Part shown: in pieces, positions 44,167-55,844 of the stretch
Layout: each line of letters starts with the position of its first letter
How positions within the stretch are numbered: position 1 is the stretch's first letter
From: Lantana camara
Taxonomy: Eukaryota > Streptophyta > Magnoliopsida > Lamiales > Verbenaceae
Direction: 5' to 3'
Assembly: GCA_037501455.1 (NCBI GenBank)
Contig: CM074856.1
Location: forward strand, 53,783,001-53,847,000
DNA: 64,000 nt
The notes under the pieces: generated by a model
Databases searched by the model: none
What the model was told of the DNA's origin: nothing
Seen by the model: the letters and a program-made list of their open reading frames with translations, nothing else
Program-made: the position numbers and the translations under genes

Positions 44167-45354
44167 ATGCATATCTCGTGTCTTGATTTCAGGATGCCTC
44201 GAGGCCGTCCTCGCCGTGAACAATCTCCAGGTCATAGGAGACATCGCCGTGATCTATCCCCTAGGGTTCCTCCACATCCACCCCCTCCGGCTCAACCCCA
44301 AGATTTTTTAAATTCCATGGTGCAACTCATAGATCAGAGGTTACGGGATTATGTGCCTCCAGCGCCGCCAGCTCCTCCACCACAACAACAGGCACCTATC
44401 ACCGCTAATTTAAGGGAATTTCAGAATCAACATCCGCCGAGATTCCTAAAGGGAAATGATATTCAAGCCGAGCAATGGCTTAAAGAAGTTGAGCGTATAT
44501 GGGAACTTATTCCATGTGAGTCTTGGGAAAAGGCTCGGTGCACTCTTACCCTTATTCAGGGAGAAGCGTATTCATGGTGGGAGAGTACCAAAATTGTCCT
44601 TGATGCCGCCGAGGAGCAGGTTACATGGGAGGTTTTTGAGAGAGAGTTCAAGAACAAGTTTATCCCTCCATCTTCTCGGACTCGGAGGTTGAAGGAATTT
44701 ACTAAGCTATAGCAAGGAGAAATGTCCGTTTCTGAGTACATATCCGAGTATGAAAGGTTGTCTCGCTATGCACCCAATATCGCGAGTGATGATTTTCACA
44801 AAGCTATGCAGTTCGTACAAGGACTCCGACCGGACATACAGAGAGCCTTGGAAGCGGTTAACACGAGTACTTGGATTAAGGCTACTACAAAAGCTTTGAA
44901 AGTTGAAGACTCGGTGAATGCGAGAAGGCCTGTACCTCACTCCGGACAAAATTCTAATAATGGAAAGAGGCCTATTTCTTATCAATCCTCGCCACCTCAG
45001 GAAGGATCTCAGAAAAAGGCTCAATCAATAGGATCGGCCTCGAAAGCTCCAAGTATACCAACTTCAACATCATCTTCGGGAAAACCTCTTTGCGCCTATT
45101 GTGGACGTGATAACCATACTTTTGAGGCTTGTAGGAAACGTTTGAACTTATGTATGCGGTGTGGAAGCAATGAACATCAAGTAGACACGTGCCCAAGGCG
45201 AAGAGAAAGGCCGGCCGGGGGTGAGAGGCCGCTAGTTCAGGCTCGCGTATACAATTTGGCAGGCGAGGTGCAAGGTGGACGAGGAAATCCGAATGCTGCA
45301 ACCAGAGGTATCCATTACCTTCATAGCAAAATCAAAGGTGAACGGTACACTTAA
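44167..45354 (+). pseudogene. Ty3/Gypsy Gag with two zinc knuckles, one in-frame stop
   Basis: A proline-rich N-terminus is followed by the retrotransposon Gag core (FLKGNDIQAEQWLKEVERIW at about residues 96-115, then LIQGEAYSWW and FIPPSSR) and two knuckles near the C-terminus, CAYCGRDNHTFEAC and CMRCGSNEHQVDTC. A single TAG at 44710-44712 (probably from CAG) interrupts the frame; both sides are in the same frame. Start taken at the first ATG (44167); a second ATG at 44194 (MPRGRPRR) is more typical for the family. Confidence 0.9.
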
Positions 45355-45516
45355 CCATGCATACCACAAGCATCATGGATTTTATTATTGTTGTTGTAGT
45401 TCCTTGTTAATTATAGATTGCTTGTTTATGAGTAGTAATTGATGTGCTAATATGACCTTACTTGCCGATGTGATAAGTATGCGAATGTTTATATAATTAT
45501 TCTCTTGCATTGTTAT

Positions 45517-45640
45517 CTCTTTTCTTGTTTGAGAGATGGGGTTCTCTCATTTCTTGTTTGAGAGGCGGGGTCCTCTCATATCTTGCCGAAAGACGGGGTT
45601 CTTTCATTTCGTGTTTAAGAGACGGGGTTCTCTTTTGGCT
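45517..45640 (+). repeat. Short tandem repeats between gag and the polypurine tract
   Basis: About four imperfect units of about 29 bp share TTGTTTGAGAGACGGGGTTC-like sequence. Confidence 0.7.
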
Positions 45641-45691
45641 TGTGCATCATTTTGAAACTCGATAGTGGACCTGGGGACCAGGTCCTTTTAG

Positions 45692-45715
45692 GGGGGGGGG
45701 GGGGGGGGAGGGGGA
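45692..45715 (+). promoter_or_regulatory. Polypurine tract of the Gypsy element (long G-run)
   Basis: An uninterrupted run of about 18 G, then A, then five G lies just before the 3' LTR. Its position fits the plus-strand primer. Confidence 0.7.
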
Positions 45716-45717
45716 AT

Positions 45718-48551
45718 TGTAATGCCCCGTTTTCCATTATGCATTATGGGATATATTAAATTTCGTAGCAATATATGCCTTATATTCTCATGTATTTATA
45801 TGAACTTCCATTAACGTGAAATTTACGTGAATTAATTGATAACGTGCTTAATTGCTATTATGTGATTCTAATTGATTATTTCAAAAAAAAAAAAAAATTT
45901 GTGAACTTAATTGCATAAATTCTTTGGAGTTACTTAATCATATTCCATGAGACAATACTTGGTTGCATGAATTCAATTATAGAGGGACTTGTTTGCAAAG
46001 TTTGATGATTCATCCATTTTGTTGGAAGACTTTGGAATATATGTATATCTCTTATTTCATTCATTCATTCATCATTTTTAACAAAACCTCACACACACAC
46101 ACACACTAATACACGATCAAAACACCATGGAAGAGAAGAAGGAGATTACATCATTTCAAGCTTGAATCAAGGAAGTTAATTGCATAAGTTGGAGCATCTT
46201 CATCATCTCATCCCTTCTTTCTTTCACTTGAAGGTATATATGGAGTATTTATATGAATCTCTTGAACTTATTTGAAGTAGGGTTTGTTGATTATGATATG
46301 ATTCCTTGGTTATAAGTGTTTAGGAGCATGTTTAGGATCATCATAATTGAAGACTTGCATGAATTCTTGATTTATATAAGTGTAGAGATCATGGAATTAA
46401 ATGGGGATTGTGTGATTGTTTCTTGATGAATCAAAGCATGTTCCATGGTTTATATGATACCTAATTGATGTCTTTAAGTTATATACATGTTATATGATTA
46501 TTTTGAAGCATTTTGGTTGAGTTTACTTTGGGGTTTCATTCCTTTTCTTTCTTCCCCGAAGCTACCCCTGTTTTGGCCTTTTTTCCAGCTCTGGAACAGT
46601 ACCCGGCCGGGTACTTTTTGTGCATAAAAAGTACCCGGGCAGGTAGTTTTCCCCCGAAAAGCTTCTGTACTGCTTATCCGGTCGGAGAACTTTTCCCTTA
46701 AATTTTACCCGGCTGGGTACTCCCTCATCCGAACTCCAAATGACTTGATTTTTGATTCTTTGGAAAGATATTGAAGTCTAGAACAACCTCCAATTGGAAT
46801 AATCTCAATATATTTTCCCATTTATGAGTTATGATCAATTCTTTTTGGTGTCGCTGCTTTCCTGACAAACTACACTCGCCTAAGTTCAACCGTCCGCCAT
46901 TTTCTCCTCGCTTCGAACTAGAAAACGAGCCATATATGCTCGGAAAGGTCTTTGTGTCTAGTTTCATACCCAATAAACAAAACTCAATTCCCACTTATAG
47001 AATTAAAGATATTCCAGTTTTCCCTGAACATGTACATTTTCTAAAATTGCCCATTTTTCCCAAACTTCACCAAAACCTCTATTATTGCATTCCTTTCACT
47101 CTCTTGGCTCCGATATATAAATTATATGATATATATACTTGTTTAATTGATAATCATGCTCCTACTTGACATTTTCCTAAGCGTTATTGAATGACTTATT
47201 GATTATGACTTTGTCGTGCGTCGTAAATGGTTCATAAGAGTCGTGTCTCACGAACACTTGTCCTTGTTATATAGATCACGTTCCCGGTGACGAGGAGCAC
47301 GCTCCTTAGGGTGTTTCCTTGCTTTTTTTGGTTGGTAAAGTATAGGCGAGGTTTAATTTCTAGTTATATAGAACCCGTACAACCCTTATGTGATGTTTTC
47401 GGCGAAAATGTATATATATATATATATATATATAGAGTTTTCCAAATCTAAACGATTGCAAGCAAGTCACACTTATGCAAAGCAATGCATGTAGTGTGAT
47501 TAGCATCATGATCATGCAAAGCAATGCATGTATCGTGATTAGACCGTGACCTTATTGATTTTCAACTGATTTCATGGAATTTATTGATTGAACTAAACGG
47601 ATTGATTAATTATTTTGGGCGAGTAAGCATGTTCACATTTGGGCCCGAGGGTAGTGTATTGAGCCAACCGAGGAAGCAAGGGCTGACGGGTAACTCTTGC
47701 ACTATCCTCACTACTTTGGGATAACCCCTGAATCCACCAGGAGGTTTGGTGGAGGAAGGAATCCCGTACGTGGGAGTCATGTTCCCGACGTACGTAGCAT
47801 GGATGGTTAGGGCCTTGCAAACCCACCATCACCCGGAGTAAAGGAGTTCATGAAATTGATACGTGTGCACTTTAATTAAACTGCATGATCACATGATAAT
47901 TACCCAAGCATGTAATGTTCACTATTGGTGTAAGGTTGGAGAATTGCCCTCACTCGCCCAGGCCACGGATTGAATTGATAAGTGATTGAATTGTTAAACT
48001 GAATAGTTGTAATCTCGGGCGAAGATTATTCCTTATTCAACCTATATTGTTTCATTTGTAAAAGCTTTACCCGAGATTATAACTTGCATGTTAATTGCGC
48101 TAATATTTATTCATAAACCCCTCACTCAGTCGTTGGTAGACTGACACCTCAACATTTTCAGGTACTCACGGTCGTGTGCTAGGCGGGAGTTTGAGTCGTG
48201 TCTTTTATTCAGTTGGGTCTAGCACCGTCACATGTACCTTATTGATGCATATATAGATTGTTATGGTTTTTGGTACTTACGTAGGTTACGTTAGGTTTTG
48301 GATATTTAAAGTGTATTTGTAAGTGATGAAGTTGAATTTGAAGAATGGTAATGAAATGCATGTGTATCCTATTCTCATGTTATTGTTTATGCATGGTTGT
48401 GTCTAATTGAGGGTTAGTCCCACCTAGCTAGTGGATCCTTTTCTCTTGTCACCCGTTCACTATAGTCTTAGTTCATATACGGATTACTCATTTCGTATGT
48501 GGACTGAGCTATAGTGCGGGGGTGTGGCATCTCGGCGTTCCGGGTGCTACA
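45718..48551 (+). repeat. 3' LTR of the gag-only Gypsy element
   Basis: 2834 bp. It differs from the 5' LTR by scattered substitutions, a longer TA run (47410-47435) and a short insertion near 47990. Confidence 0.93.
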
Positions 48552-49161
48552 GAGATAAACACGATGGCGGTGGTCTGGAATCTTGGGTAGCCGTGATGAA
48601 GGGGAAATCAACGGTTAAATTTTTTTTAAAGGGGTTAAGTGTAATATTTTTCAAAGGTTAGAGGGGGTAAATGCTAAAAACCAAAGCATGGGGGGAAGTG
48701 CAAAACCCCTCAAAGGATAGGGGCGACCCGGATTAACCATTTTATATATGTATCTTTTTATTTATTAAATATATTTAAAAACTATAAACTATTACTTATA
48801 TTTAAAAGTTAGAATTATTTTGACAAATTATAATACACTTTAAATCTTTTTAGAATTATTTGGACAAATTATTATGCACTTTAAATCCTTTTTTTATATA
48901 ATAATATAATTTCAAATATTTTTATTTTTTATTTATTTGAATGTTTCTCTACTTTGAATTTGTACATAATTTGAAATAGAGATTTCATATATTTTTGTAT
49001 ATGTAGTTTTTTAAGATCAAAATAATTCATCAAAAATATTATTATATTTATTTAATCAAATTAAATATTTTTAATATTTTAATTTATTCAATAAACATAA
49101 TAGCTAAACTTATTTAAATAAAATTAAATGATAAACGTGCAATGCACGTTCATTTTACTAG

Positions 49162-50194
49162 TATGCTTTAAAAGCGCAGTCGGTAAATTTTGCTTTTCAC
49201 TCTCAAATTCACTTCAACGTGACTTTTAATTCCAGTTTTAATATTCACATGAATGTTAAGTATATTGTTCCGATACTATCAAATAAGAGTTAAATGCCAT
49301 TTACCCCTTGAAAATCCATAAAGATTAAAATAACCTCTCGTGTTTGCAAAAATACCAAAAGCACACCTTATCATATTTAATGAACTTCATTCGAAGTCCT
49401 TAAGCCAATGTCAGGGAAGTCCTTAGCATCACACATACGCCGATTGAGACTGCTGAAGAAATAATTAGACCCAATAACTCAATTATTACCCCTAAATATA
49501 CTATATAGCTTTATAATATAGACATATATATGAATAAAATAATTAACAAATTACTAACCCATATTACCTTCCAGGTTTCCCTTCATATTGGCGGTTCTCT
49601 TTATTGTGATGGACTTGTGGGAGTACTCTTTATTGTGTGGTGTAGGGTTTTTGTAGGAAGTTTTTGGGGGAAATTTTTGAAAAAGGAAAAAAAAATGTAA
49701 AAGGAAATTATTTTATGATTAAGTTTGGAGACACAGAAAATAACGATTAATAAGGTTATTTCTTTCTTTATTTATTTTTTGTTAACTTTAATATATATAT
49801 ATTTTTTTTAACACACACCCCAATTAGCCCAAGGGATTCGAACCCGAACCTTACCTTCGAGAAAGAACCCTCAGACCACTTGACCAATCCCTGTTGGCTT
49901 ATTAACTTTAATAAGGTTATTTAAGTTAATCTCAAACTCTTGTACGTTGAGCCTTAAAAACGAGAAAAAGATTTCTTGTTGAGCCTATGTGACAAAAGGG
50001 GCAGCGAACTTTATTTTTAAAATATCTCGAAAGAAAAACTTAACTATCAAATACACAAGAAGTATCCCTTAATTGCAATGGTTTGACACCGTCATATCCA
50101 CGCTAGAATTGATTCAGGAAACATGCTTATAAATGGGTTCCTCCATGCACTACCTCATCCTAACGAAGCTCACTAACAGCTAATAGCTTCGACA
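49162..50194. other. Upstream region of ankyrin copy 2
   Basis: 49190-49290 matches 8585-8670. A SINE sits at 49794-49901. A TATA-like TTATAAATGG lies at about 50129, about 65 bp before the ATG. Confidence 0.5.
49794..49901 (-). mobile_element. tRNA-derived SINE, minus strand
   Basis: On the minus strand it shows an A-box (GGTCAAGTGGTCTGAGGG) and a B-box (GGGTTCGAATCC), ends TTGGGGTGTGTGTTAAAA, and is flanked by a 12-bp repeat TTAACTTTAATA (49782-49793 and 49902-49913). Its 3' end matches the SINE at 10099-10192. Confidence 0.85.
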
Positions 50195-50564
50195 ATGGCT
50201 TCCTACACCACCTTATCAACCTCTTTCCCAATGTCGTACCTATCAACAATTAATATAAGCAACTTCATCTCCTCGAAGCTCCGGGGGGATGAGATTTCAA
50301 ACAACTACTCTTCATGGAAAAAACAGATGCTTTGCCTCATTAATAGCCAAGATTTGGCCGGATTCATCAATGGCGAGATCCAACCACACAAAGCAGAAGA
50401 TTATGCTCTCCGGAGAATTGATAGCCTGGTTATGGGCTGGATTTTGGGTGCACTCGATGATGCTGTGCTCGAAATTGTGGCCAACTTAACGACTGCTAGA
50501 GATGTCTGGTTAGTATTGGAGAAGATATTTGGTGACCCTGCAGGTCAGAGTCGGATAGGACAAG
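50195..50564 (+). pseudogene. Exon 1 of ankyrin copy 2: Copia-Gag-like module
   Basis: Open over 123 codons to a GTGCGT donor and about 80% identical by eye to exon 1 of copy 1, including NNYSSWKKQMLCLI, VMGWILGALD and TTARDVWL. Good conservation of this exon between copies suggests it was under selection before the genes decayed. Confidence 0.75.
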
Positions 50565-52495
50565 GTGCGTATAGTAAAACAAAGAAACATTGAAATTTTC
50601 AGAATTATTTTAAGTTTTTGTTTTCTGTATCAATATAAGTTTGTGATTGGTACATTACTCTGAGGGGGAATGAGTCAAAATTCCTCTGACCCGCCAGACA
50701 AATTTGACATCAATCCCCAATGAAAAAAATAAAAATACTAACTCTTATGTTCAAATTTGTAATTAGATTTCAATCTCCTTTTTGGTAAAATTATCAACAT
50801 AGCCTTGAAAAAACATGAAATGACATAACACATCACTCTTCCCTCTCACAAACTATTTTGTTAACCTAATACCTCATATACATGACTTTATATTTTTATT
50901 TTGTATGTTAATGCTTCATATGTAAAAATTAATATATATACATTATGTATATGTGGATGGTGGGATAAAAATTAATTGTTGATTTATAGTTTGGAGTATT
51001 ATTTAGAAACTATAAAGTATCTAAATTGTGAAACAGAGTCTCCAAATTTATAAATAGACTATTATTCGTAAAAGTTAAAGTACTCAGGTTTAAAATTGAA
51101 GTATGAGAAGGAAAAATAAAAAGAAAAGAAAAGAAAAACGAATATTATTTGTAAAAGTTAAAGTACCTAGCTAGATTTATAATTAAAATATTTCTCATAA
51201 ACATTAAAGTATTCAAATTTATAAATAGACTATTATTCGTAAAAGTTAAAGTACTCAGGTTTAAAATTGAAGTATGGAAAGGAAAAAATAAAGAAAAAGA
51301 AAAGAAAAAAGAGAATTGTTCGTAAAAGTTAAAGTACTTACGTTTTAAATTAAAACATCATTCATAAAAGTTAAAGTACCTAGATTTATAATTGAAGTAT
51401 TATTCATAAACATTGAAGTATTCAGATTTAAAAATAGAGTATTTTTGTAAAAGTTAAAGCACTCAATTTTAAAATTGAAGTATGAAAAAGAAAAACAAAA
51501 AATAAGAAAAGAAAAAAGAAATAATTAGAAGCATTGCAGTCAATTTAGTGGAGTAGAAAGTGAAATCTATTATAAATTTAAATTAGTGAGTTAGTATTGA
51601 TATTTTTTATAGGGGAAGTAAATTAAATTATTTCCATCTAAGTTATTAATTATGATCCCTATGAACTTAATTAGTTCTCAGTAAGGTAATTAATTTATTA
51701 AAACTTTACCTAAATTTTGAATAGTTTTTACACTAATCTATACTCAACGTCTCATTTTTCTCCCTTAATAATTAAATGTGACTTTTAACCCACAAAAAGA
51801 TATTTAGACCAACTTGCTCTTAGATTTAATTTTGCTTGTTACAATTTACAGTATAATATTGACTTCATTGAGTATATGTATTTCAAGCTATGCAAATAGT
51901 GTATGTATTAATTTCTCTTAAGAAATCACTTTAATTTAACAAAGACCGTATTGAAAAAAAATTAAGAAACCAAAAAATCCACATTGATTTTTCATGTTTA
52001 ATTAGTCAAATTTCGTTTAAAACAGATAACTAACCCAATAGTTTCTGTTCTCATTAAGCTGGGGGAAATGAGTGGCACCACCACCTACCGCTGTACAGAG
52101 CTACAGTGGAGGGTGACTGGACCAGGACTGTGGAAATACTAAATCAAGATTCAAATGCCATCAAAGCCAGTCTCAATTCCAACTTACAAACGACTCTTCA
52201 CATCGCCATCGGCACAAGCAAGGCAATTGATTTTGTTAAGGAGCTCCTGAATTACATGCCTAACGAATTATTAGGACAACAAGATAAGTTTGGTTACACA
52301 ACATTACATGTAGCTGCGCAGGCAGGGAACACGGACGCCGCAAGAATCTTGGTGGTGCGACGGCCTGACTTGCTCCGCCAGACCAACAATGCCGGCGAAT
52401 TCCCAGTTCACGTTGCAGCCATCTCTGCCCACATAGACACCCTTAAATACTTGATTTCCGAAACCAAGGATGATGATATCTTGCCTAGCCCCTAC

Positions 52496-53574
52496 TGTAA
52501 GCCCCTTCGGGTGTTGGGTGCCTTGGACTAGGCGGATGGCTAGGAAAGGCACAAAGAGGGTGCTTGGTTCACTAAGCACCATGATGGAAAATACTTTGGC
52601 TCGGAAGCAAAGTGAGTTGTCCCGGAATGGATTATGAGTATGATGCAAGGTTGCGGGATTGGTCCGAGGAAGCTGGGCATCGGGTATGGACTTGTGCATG
52701 TGTTACGCAAGGCTTATGCGTAAGGGTTGGGGCCTTACGCAAATGATGGGCAAAATTGGCTAAGTGTCGGAAGCTTGTGCGAGATGGTGCGCACAAAGGG
52801 GCTGATTGGCGGAAGGTTGCGGGAAGCTGGCGTGCCGGGCACGCAGCGAGCGAGTGCTGCGCGCGCATGGCGCATCCGTGCGCGCACAAGGCGAGAATGC
52901 TATGCGGGATGGCGAGGCGGACGCGCGCGCATGCGGGCAAGGCTGAAAATTGAGCGGGAACGGTTACAGAGGCGGGAACGGTTATATTGAGCGGTTACGA
53001 CTTTGAGGGCGCCGAAAATTCAAAAGAAAAGCTTGCCCAAGAGAGCTGCGCGCGGATGGCCTCATAACCGCCACTATAGTGGGCTAAGTGGGCGGTTATT
53101 CCCACTAAAGGCTGCCAGATTTGACCGTAACCGCCCGGACAGGTGTCAGCTCCTTAGATAGTCGGTTTTGCCTAGCTGATTGGGTTGTAATCAGCTATAA
53201 ATATGTGAGTGCTTTGATTTGCACGAGTTAGTGAGAATTTGTGTGCAAGCTAAGCTAATTCCTTGTATTATTGTTCGGAAAAATAATAAAAGGTTGGGAA
53301 GAGCTGGGACTTTCCCGTATATTGTGTGTTCTTTCAATTCCGCAAGCGTGAGTGGGTCTTTGCTTGTTGAGTTGATGCAAAAACGTGAGTTAGCTCGGTG
53401 CTTGAACAATTCTACTCAAATTCTAAGCACAAGTTAAACGAGTGTCGGGAAACTTAAGGGAAACACGAGTGAACTTGTGAGTTGGGAAGGGCTGAGGGAT
53501 TTTGTGTGGAAATCCTACCGCACGGAAGGATTTCGGAAGCGAAAAATTCGTAATCTGACTTCCACTCCGTGAAA
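52496..53574 (+). mobile_element. Putative solo LTR inserted in a coding exon of ankyrin copy 2
   Basis: 1079 bp is flanked by CCTAC on both sides (52491-52495 and 53575-53579). It starts TGTAAGCCCC and has a GC-rich U3-like half (52700-53100), a TATA box (CTATAAATATG near 53195) and an AATAAA-like signal near 53284. No ORF is supported. Its 3' end is not the usual CA, so the class is not certain. Confidence 0.6.
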
Positions 53575-53634
53575 CCTACCGTGGTGAAACCGGCGTCAAG
53601 CTTCTTTGTAACGTAATTGATTCTAAATCATTTG

Positions 53635-54656
53635 GTGAGTAATTTTGCTCTGGTCTTCTATACATAATATTGAAATCAGTCAATACTCATAGCCTATGAA
53701 AAAATCCAACTACCAGACCACTGATTCCTTAGAAAAATTTTGAGGTGAAATGTGGCACATCAAAATTTCACTTTTGTATCATTTTCTTTATTAATATTTT
53801 AAAAGTGATATTGGAGTACTTAAAATTAATAGGTTCTCTTACTTATATAATCTAAATCAAGTTATCACTTAAGTTTGTATTACTTCCGTCCTCAATATTC
53901 TTAAAATAACATTAAGTCCTAAAATTAATAATTCTTCTCATTTAAATCATTTTGACCTAAATTAATAATTTTAGTTAATTTATTTATATCACATAGGAAA
54001 AAATAATACTTCTAGTGAGATCCTAAACATGTGGATTTAAGAAAAATAGAGATGTTTTCACTGTACAATATTTATTTTTAATACAAATTTCTCACCTATT
54101 TTATTTATCATATTTATTTTTAAAAAATTTTGTAAAATTATTCTAACTAAAATTTAACTTATTTTTCTAATATTTTAAATTTCTGTGACACTCATTTTGA
54201 ATAATTATTTCAAATTATTTTTTCACAATAAAATTATTGCATATAATATATGCTTATGAATTTTAAGTTCATAAAGTTATTTATAATTCAAGTAAATGGA
54301 TTATTCGAAATCCAATCATTCTCTAAATTAAGATATAAAAATTAAAAATAACAAGCAAATATATTAAATTTTATTTAGAATTAAAATTGTAAATTTTTCA
54401 TTATTTTTTACTAAATTAAAAGATATAAAATTTTCGAAAAGTTCATATTTTACTAAATTAGCGAACATCAATTTCGTTTTCTTTATCCTGCTTGAGGTCA
54501 TTCCAGTCAAACTAGCGATTGATCCCGTCGAATTGATAACCAGTGAGGTTGTTGCTCTCCCGTGTGGTTTTTAAAACAATGCAAAAAAATTAAAAAAATA
54601 AAAAAATCCTATGAACCATCTTGTAAAAACAAGAAAACCTTCAACAATGACTGTTT
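53635..54656 (+). other. Intron 2 of ankyrin copy 2
   Basis: No gene is seen. About 53760-54060 is the dispersed repeat also found at 9420-9640. Confidence 0.4.
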
Positions 54657-54830
54657 TTTTCTGTTACCAAATTATTTAGCTACACGTTTTTGGAGCAGAT
54701 ATAGCATTGCATTTGACTAAAGATTACCGGGAATTGTCTCGAATTTTCTGTTACCAAATTATTTAGCTACACGTTTTTGGAGCAGATATAGCATTGCATT
54801 TGACTAAAGATTACCGGGAATTGTCTCGAA
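54657..54830 (+). repeat. 87-bp tandem duplication over a splice acceptor
   Basis: 54657-54743 and 54744-54830 are identical by eye. Each unit carries the intron end (TTTTTGGAGCAG) and the first about 46 nt of exon 3. Only the second acceptor (AG at 54784-54785) gives an open exon; using the first would read into a TAG. Confidence 0.9.
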
Positions 54831-55844
54831 TGAAACTTGAAGATGGCAGTTCTGCTTTGAAAAGGATCGCCTTTGATGAGACTGCGGCTGAAAAAGAAAA
54901 AGAAAAAGGATTGAGCCTTCTGAATCGTTGCCCAACTTTGATTTATCCGTCTGGTGAGTACTATCGCTTTTCTAACACAATTCCCATCTGCTTCATTTCA
55001 GTTTATTTTTGGGAACGTAAGTTTGTCAAACTAATCCAATATTATATGGTAAATGTATTTTACTTACTAATCAGTGGATTAATTAGTGACGAAGACTTTC
55101 TAAAATAATATTTTTATGTTCTGTTTCTGCACTGACCAGCCGATCTGAGAAAGACTGACGGGTCAGCAACAGAACTTGTGAAACTCTTGTGCAAGAATAT
55201 TGAATCCTTAGATTATTGCAAAGCTTCTGCCATTTATGAAGATGCCATACTAACGGCGGCACGTTCAGGGAACCACCACATGATAGAAGAGATTGTAGCC
55301 ACATTTCCTGCAGCAATCTACGCGCGGGACATCTATACTAAGCAATCCATATTTCATATGGCAGCTGAAAACCGCCACCGAAAAGTGTTCGATCTCATTA
55401 ATCACGACGGAAATCTTAAAAACCAAATTTCGAATATGAGGGATTCTTCCGGGAACACCTTCTTGCACTCGGCTTCAAGATTACACACTCGGTTTTGGTG
55501 AAACTTTCCAAATGCAACGTGAAATATCATGGTTCAAGGTACGTTTCCACCTGTTTCTTTTTTCGGGTTTTGGAAAATTTAGAAACAAGTGTGGCTACCT
55601 CATTTCGTGATTTTATATGCAACTAGATTTGTTCAAGCCATTAAAATGGTTTTAGCCTTTAGGCTGCGCACCGACATGCATAGCTAGATATATCCGTTAC
55701 CCGAATAAATGAAGTTATTCTGAAAAAAGGCCATTACAATTTAATTTATGAGAAATTTGCAGCTATCTCGTGTAATATGAAAGTAGAAAAAAAAAAAAAA
55801 AATGAAAAAAAAAAATACTTCAAAAACCTTTATGTTTTTTAAAT

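Larger units (their letters stand above)
41142..48551 (+). mobile_element. Gag-only Ty3/Gypsy retrotransposon with 2.8-kb LTRs (TR-GAG-like)
   Basis: 7410 bp, flanked by a perfect 5-bp target duplication GAGAT (41137-41141 and 48552-48556). LTRs are 2810 and 2834 bp and very similar. The internal part is only about 1.77 kb: primer site, gag, tandem repeats and a poly-G polypurine tract. There is no protease, RT or integrase, so pol must come from a relative. Gag with two CCHC knuckles and very long LTRs suggest a chromovirus (Tekay/Del)-derived element. Confidence 0.93.
40803..48738. mobile_element. MITE (about 530 bp) split by the Gypsy element
   Basis: The left part (40803-41141) begins GGGCTAATAGCGGTCACCCC and the right part (48557-48738) ends with its inverted counterpart (GGTTAATCCGGGTCGCCCC on the minus strand). 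The inner arms also match (CACTTAACCCCTT). With the Gypsy insert and one GAGAT copy removed, the two parts form one foldback element. Confidence 0.7.
37201..49161 (+). mobile_element. Helitron containing nested elements
   Basis: The 5' end is TCTATATCTATATATC then TTATAAAAGCACGA, preceded by A (37200). The 3' end has the hairpin CGTGCAATGCACG, then TTCATTTTACTAG, followed by T (49162). TC start, hairpin plus CTAG end and A/T insertion site are the Helitron signature. No Rep/helicase is seen, so it is nonautonomous. Removing the nested Gypsy element leaves about 4.5 kb. Flanking sequence on both sides (to 37090 and from 49190) matches the upstream region of ankyrin copy 1. Confidence 0.8.

Noticed and set aside
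45660..45720. G-run as a telomere-like or quadruplex regulatory element
   Set aside because: Its position directly before the 3' LTR explains it as the polypurine tract; run length may be a sequencing artefact.
49794..49901. A functional tRNA gene
   Set aside because: A- and B-box are present but there is no cloverleaf, and the target duplication and A-rich tail identify a SINE.
52632..52990. Arg/Ala-rich open frames on both strands in the ankyrin exon insertion
   Set aside because: GC-rich LTR-like sequence gives long frames by chance; no domain.
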